Source: JADLGL01 sp963667605 (GTDB taxonomy: Bacteria > Pseudomonadota > Alphaproteobacteria > Rhizobiales > Kaistiaceae). Taken from it: a stretch of DNA of 64,000 nucleotides. The stretch is from NCBI GenBank assembly GCA_963667605.2, contig CAXXUZ010000003.1, forward strand, positions 1,426,001 to 1,490,000, in the 5' to 3' direction. Numbering within the stretch: position 1 is the stretch's first letter; each line of letters opens with the position of its first letter. The translations under genes and the position numbers were made by a program. Shown piece by piece: positions 62,679 to 64,000 of this stretch. The notes beneath the pieces are model-generated. The model saw only the letters and a program-made list of their open reading frames with translations. It was not told where the DNA came from and did not search any database.

Positions 62679-64000
62679 CTAGAGCGACCTGACGAGGCCC
62701 TCGACCATCTTCTTGGCGTCGCCGAGAAGCATCATCGTGTTGTCGCGATAGAACAGCGGATTGTCGATGCCGGCATAGCCCGATGACAGCGACCGCTTGA
62801 CGAACATCACCGTCCCCGCCTTCCACACTTCAAGCACCGGCATGCCATAGATCGGCGAGGATTTGTCGTCCTTCGCCGACGGGTTGGTGACATCGTTGGC
62901 GCCGATTACGAAGGCGATGTCGGCTTGCGCGAATTCAGCGTTGATCGTCTCAAGCTCGAATACTTCGTCGTAGGGCACGTTTGCGTCAGCGAGGAGGACA
63001 TTCATATGCCCAGGCATCCGGCCGGCGACCGGGTGGATGGCGTATTTGACCTTGATGCCCTCGTCCTTGAGCGCGTCGGCCATTTCACGGAGCGCATGTT
63101 GTGCCTGGGCGACGGCCATGCCGTAACCGGGAACGATGATCACACTATTGGCGTTCTTCATCATGAAGGCCGCGTCCTCGGCCGAGCCGAGCTTCACTGG
63201 CCGCTGCTCTTCGCCGCCCGAGGCAGTGACGGTTTCGTTGCCAAAGCCTCCCAGGATTACCGAGATGAAGGATCGGTTCATCGCTCGGCACATGATGTAG
63301 GAGAGGATAGCTCCGGACGAACCGACCAGGGCGCCGGTGATGATCAAAGCGGTGTTGCCCAAGGTGAAGCCGATGCCGGCGGCCGCCCAGCCGGAATAGG
63401 AGTTCAGCATCGATACCACCACGGGCATGTCTGCCCCGCCGATCGGGATGATCAGTAAGAGGCCGATCAACAACGCCGCGGCGGCGATCAGCCAGAACAG
63501 CACCGGGCTTTGAGAAATCGCGAAGGCGATGACCAGGGCAACCAAGGCAATGCCAAGCCCTGCGTTGATTACATGCCGGCCGGGCAGAAGAATCGGCTTT
63601 CCCGACATCCGGCCGTCGAGCTTCAAAAAGGCGATTATCGAGCCGGTGAAAGTGACGGCGCCGATCGCCACGCCGAGCGACATTTCGATCAGGCTCGCTC
63701 GATGAATTTCGCCGGGAAAGCCAATACCGAATGCAGTCGGGGCATAGAGCGCCGCCGCGGCCACCAGAACCGCCGCAAGGCCGACCAGGCTGTGGAAGGC
63801 CGCCACCAATTGCGGCATCGCCGAGATTGTGATCCGGCGAGCTGTCACTGCGCCCACCGCTCCGCCACCGGCGAACAATGCGAGGATCAGCACAAAGGTG
63901 CCGAAGCTCGGCGTCGCGTTGACAAGCGTCGTTACCACCGCGATCGCCATGCCAATCATGCCGAGGAGATTGCCGCGGCGGGAGCTCTCAGGATGCGACA
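62679..64000 (-). CDS. pntB: NAD(P) transhydrogenase subunit beta (5' end beyond the window)
   Basis: Coding continues off the right edge (SHPESSRRGNLLGMIGM before the internal ATG 63959). About 440 residues remain of roughly 465. Membrane helices of domain II, then the soluble NADP-binding domain III with VIIVPGYGMAVAQAQHALREMADAL, HPVAGRMPGHMNVLLADANVPYDEV, VIGANDVTNPSA and KRSLSSGYAGIDNPLF. Couples proton flow to NADPH production in the inner membrane. Confidence 0.96.
   Translation of the reverse strand, partial: SHPESSRRGNLLGMIGMAIAVVTTLVNATPSFGTFVLILALFAGGGAVGAVTARRITISAMPQLVAAFHSLVGLAAVLVAAAALYAPTAFGIGFPGEIHRASLIEMSLGVAIGAVTFTGSIIAFLKLDGRMSGKPILLPGRHVINAGLGIALVALVIAFAISQSPVLFWLIAAAALLIGLLLIIPIGGADMPVVVSMLNSYSGWAAAGIGFTLGNTALIITGALVGSSGAILSYIMCRAMNRSFISVILGGFGNETVTASGGEEQRPVKLGSAEDAAFMMKNANSVIIVPGYGMAVAQAQHALREMADALKDEGIKVKYAIHPVAGRMPGHMNVLLADANVPYDEVFELETINAEFAQADIAFVIGANDVTNPSAKDDKSSPIYGMPVLEVWKAGTVMFVKRSLSSGYAGIDNPLFYRDNTMMLLGDAKKMVEGLVRSL

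Overview
The window is chromosomal DNA from an alphaproteobacterium. The evidence is genic rather than computed: a GapR (DUF2312) gene, a DUF1036-pyk pair, homospermidine synthase downstream of an ornithine/lysine decarboxylase, a ThiXYZ-type importer, BioY, PntB, a perfect CtrA-type box (TTAA-N7-TTAAC) and consistently GC-rich codon use. Closest relatives cannot be named from sequence reading alone; a Hyphomicrobiales/Rhodospirillales-like genome is a reasonable guess.

Layout. 1-7.5 kb: ileS (5' part, eukaryote-like IleRS2 type), a PAS-GGDEF-EAL protein, DUF1801, a secreted kelch protein and a HerA-like ATPase. 7.6-14.1 kb: degraded accessory DNA with an IS3-family element, IS630 copy 1, a gene broken by both, a frameshifted tyrosine recombinase, an IS1380 relic, ending beside an initiator tRNA-fMet. 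14.3-23.0 kb: core genes (polyprenyl-phosphate glycosyltransferase with GtrA, a GT-C transferase, bioY, thiYZX, a creatininase-family amidohydrolase, a COG0523 GTPase). 23.03-34.01 kb: an 11-kb integrated island bounded by 24-bp direct repeats. It carries an AlpA-like regulator, a Topo VI-A/Spo11-like TOPRIM protein, a primase, a RepA-like AAA helicase and a P4-type integrase, and is riddled with IS630 copy 2, IS3 copy 2 and an IS1380 relic. 34.2-44.3 kb: WD40 protein, secreted proteins, the odc-hss polyamine genes, hemH, an SPFH/NfeD pair and an outer-membrane barrel. 44.3-48.4 kb: galU, galE and mltB, all frameshifted, then IS630 copy 3. 48.5-64 kb: intact core genes (pyk, gapR, two periplasmic cell-wall enzymes, an NtrC-type regulator, pepF, purE-purK, TPR lipoprotein, a membrane alpha/beta hydrolase, pntB 3' part).

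How it fits together. Odc makes a diamine that Hss condenses to homospermidine; a hairpin at the odc ribosome-binding site suggests translational control. ThiY, ThiZ and ThiX form one importer. GalU and GalE would feed UDP-glucose/galactose to envelope sugars, but both reading frames are broken here. The island inserted between the COG0523 GTPase and WD40 genes, at a CtrA-box-containing site.

The recurring theme is ongoing gene loss: near-identical IS copies, genes whose reading frames reconstitute exactly when an IS630 is removed, a cluster of single-base deletions in galU/galE/mltB, and several genes whose best start is not ATG/GTG/TTG. Either this is a genome in early erosion or parts of the assembly carry indel errors. 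Read-level checks would decide this.
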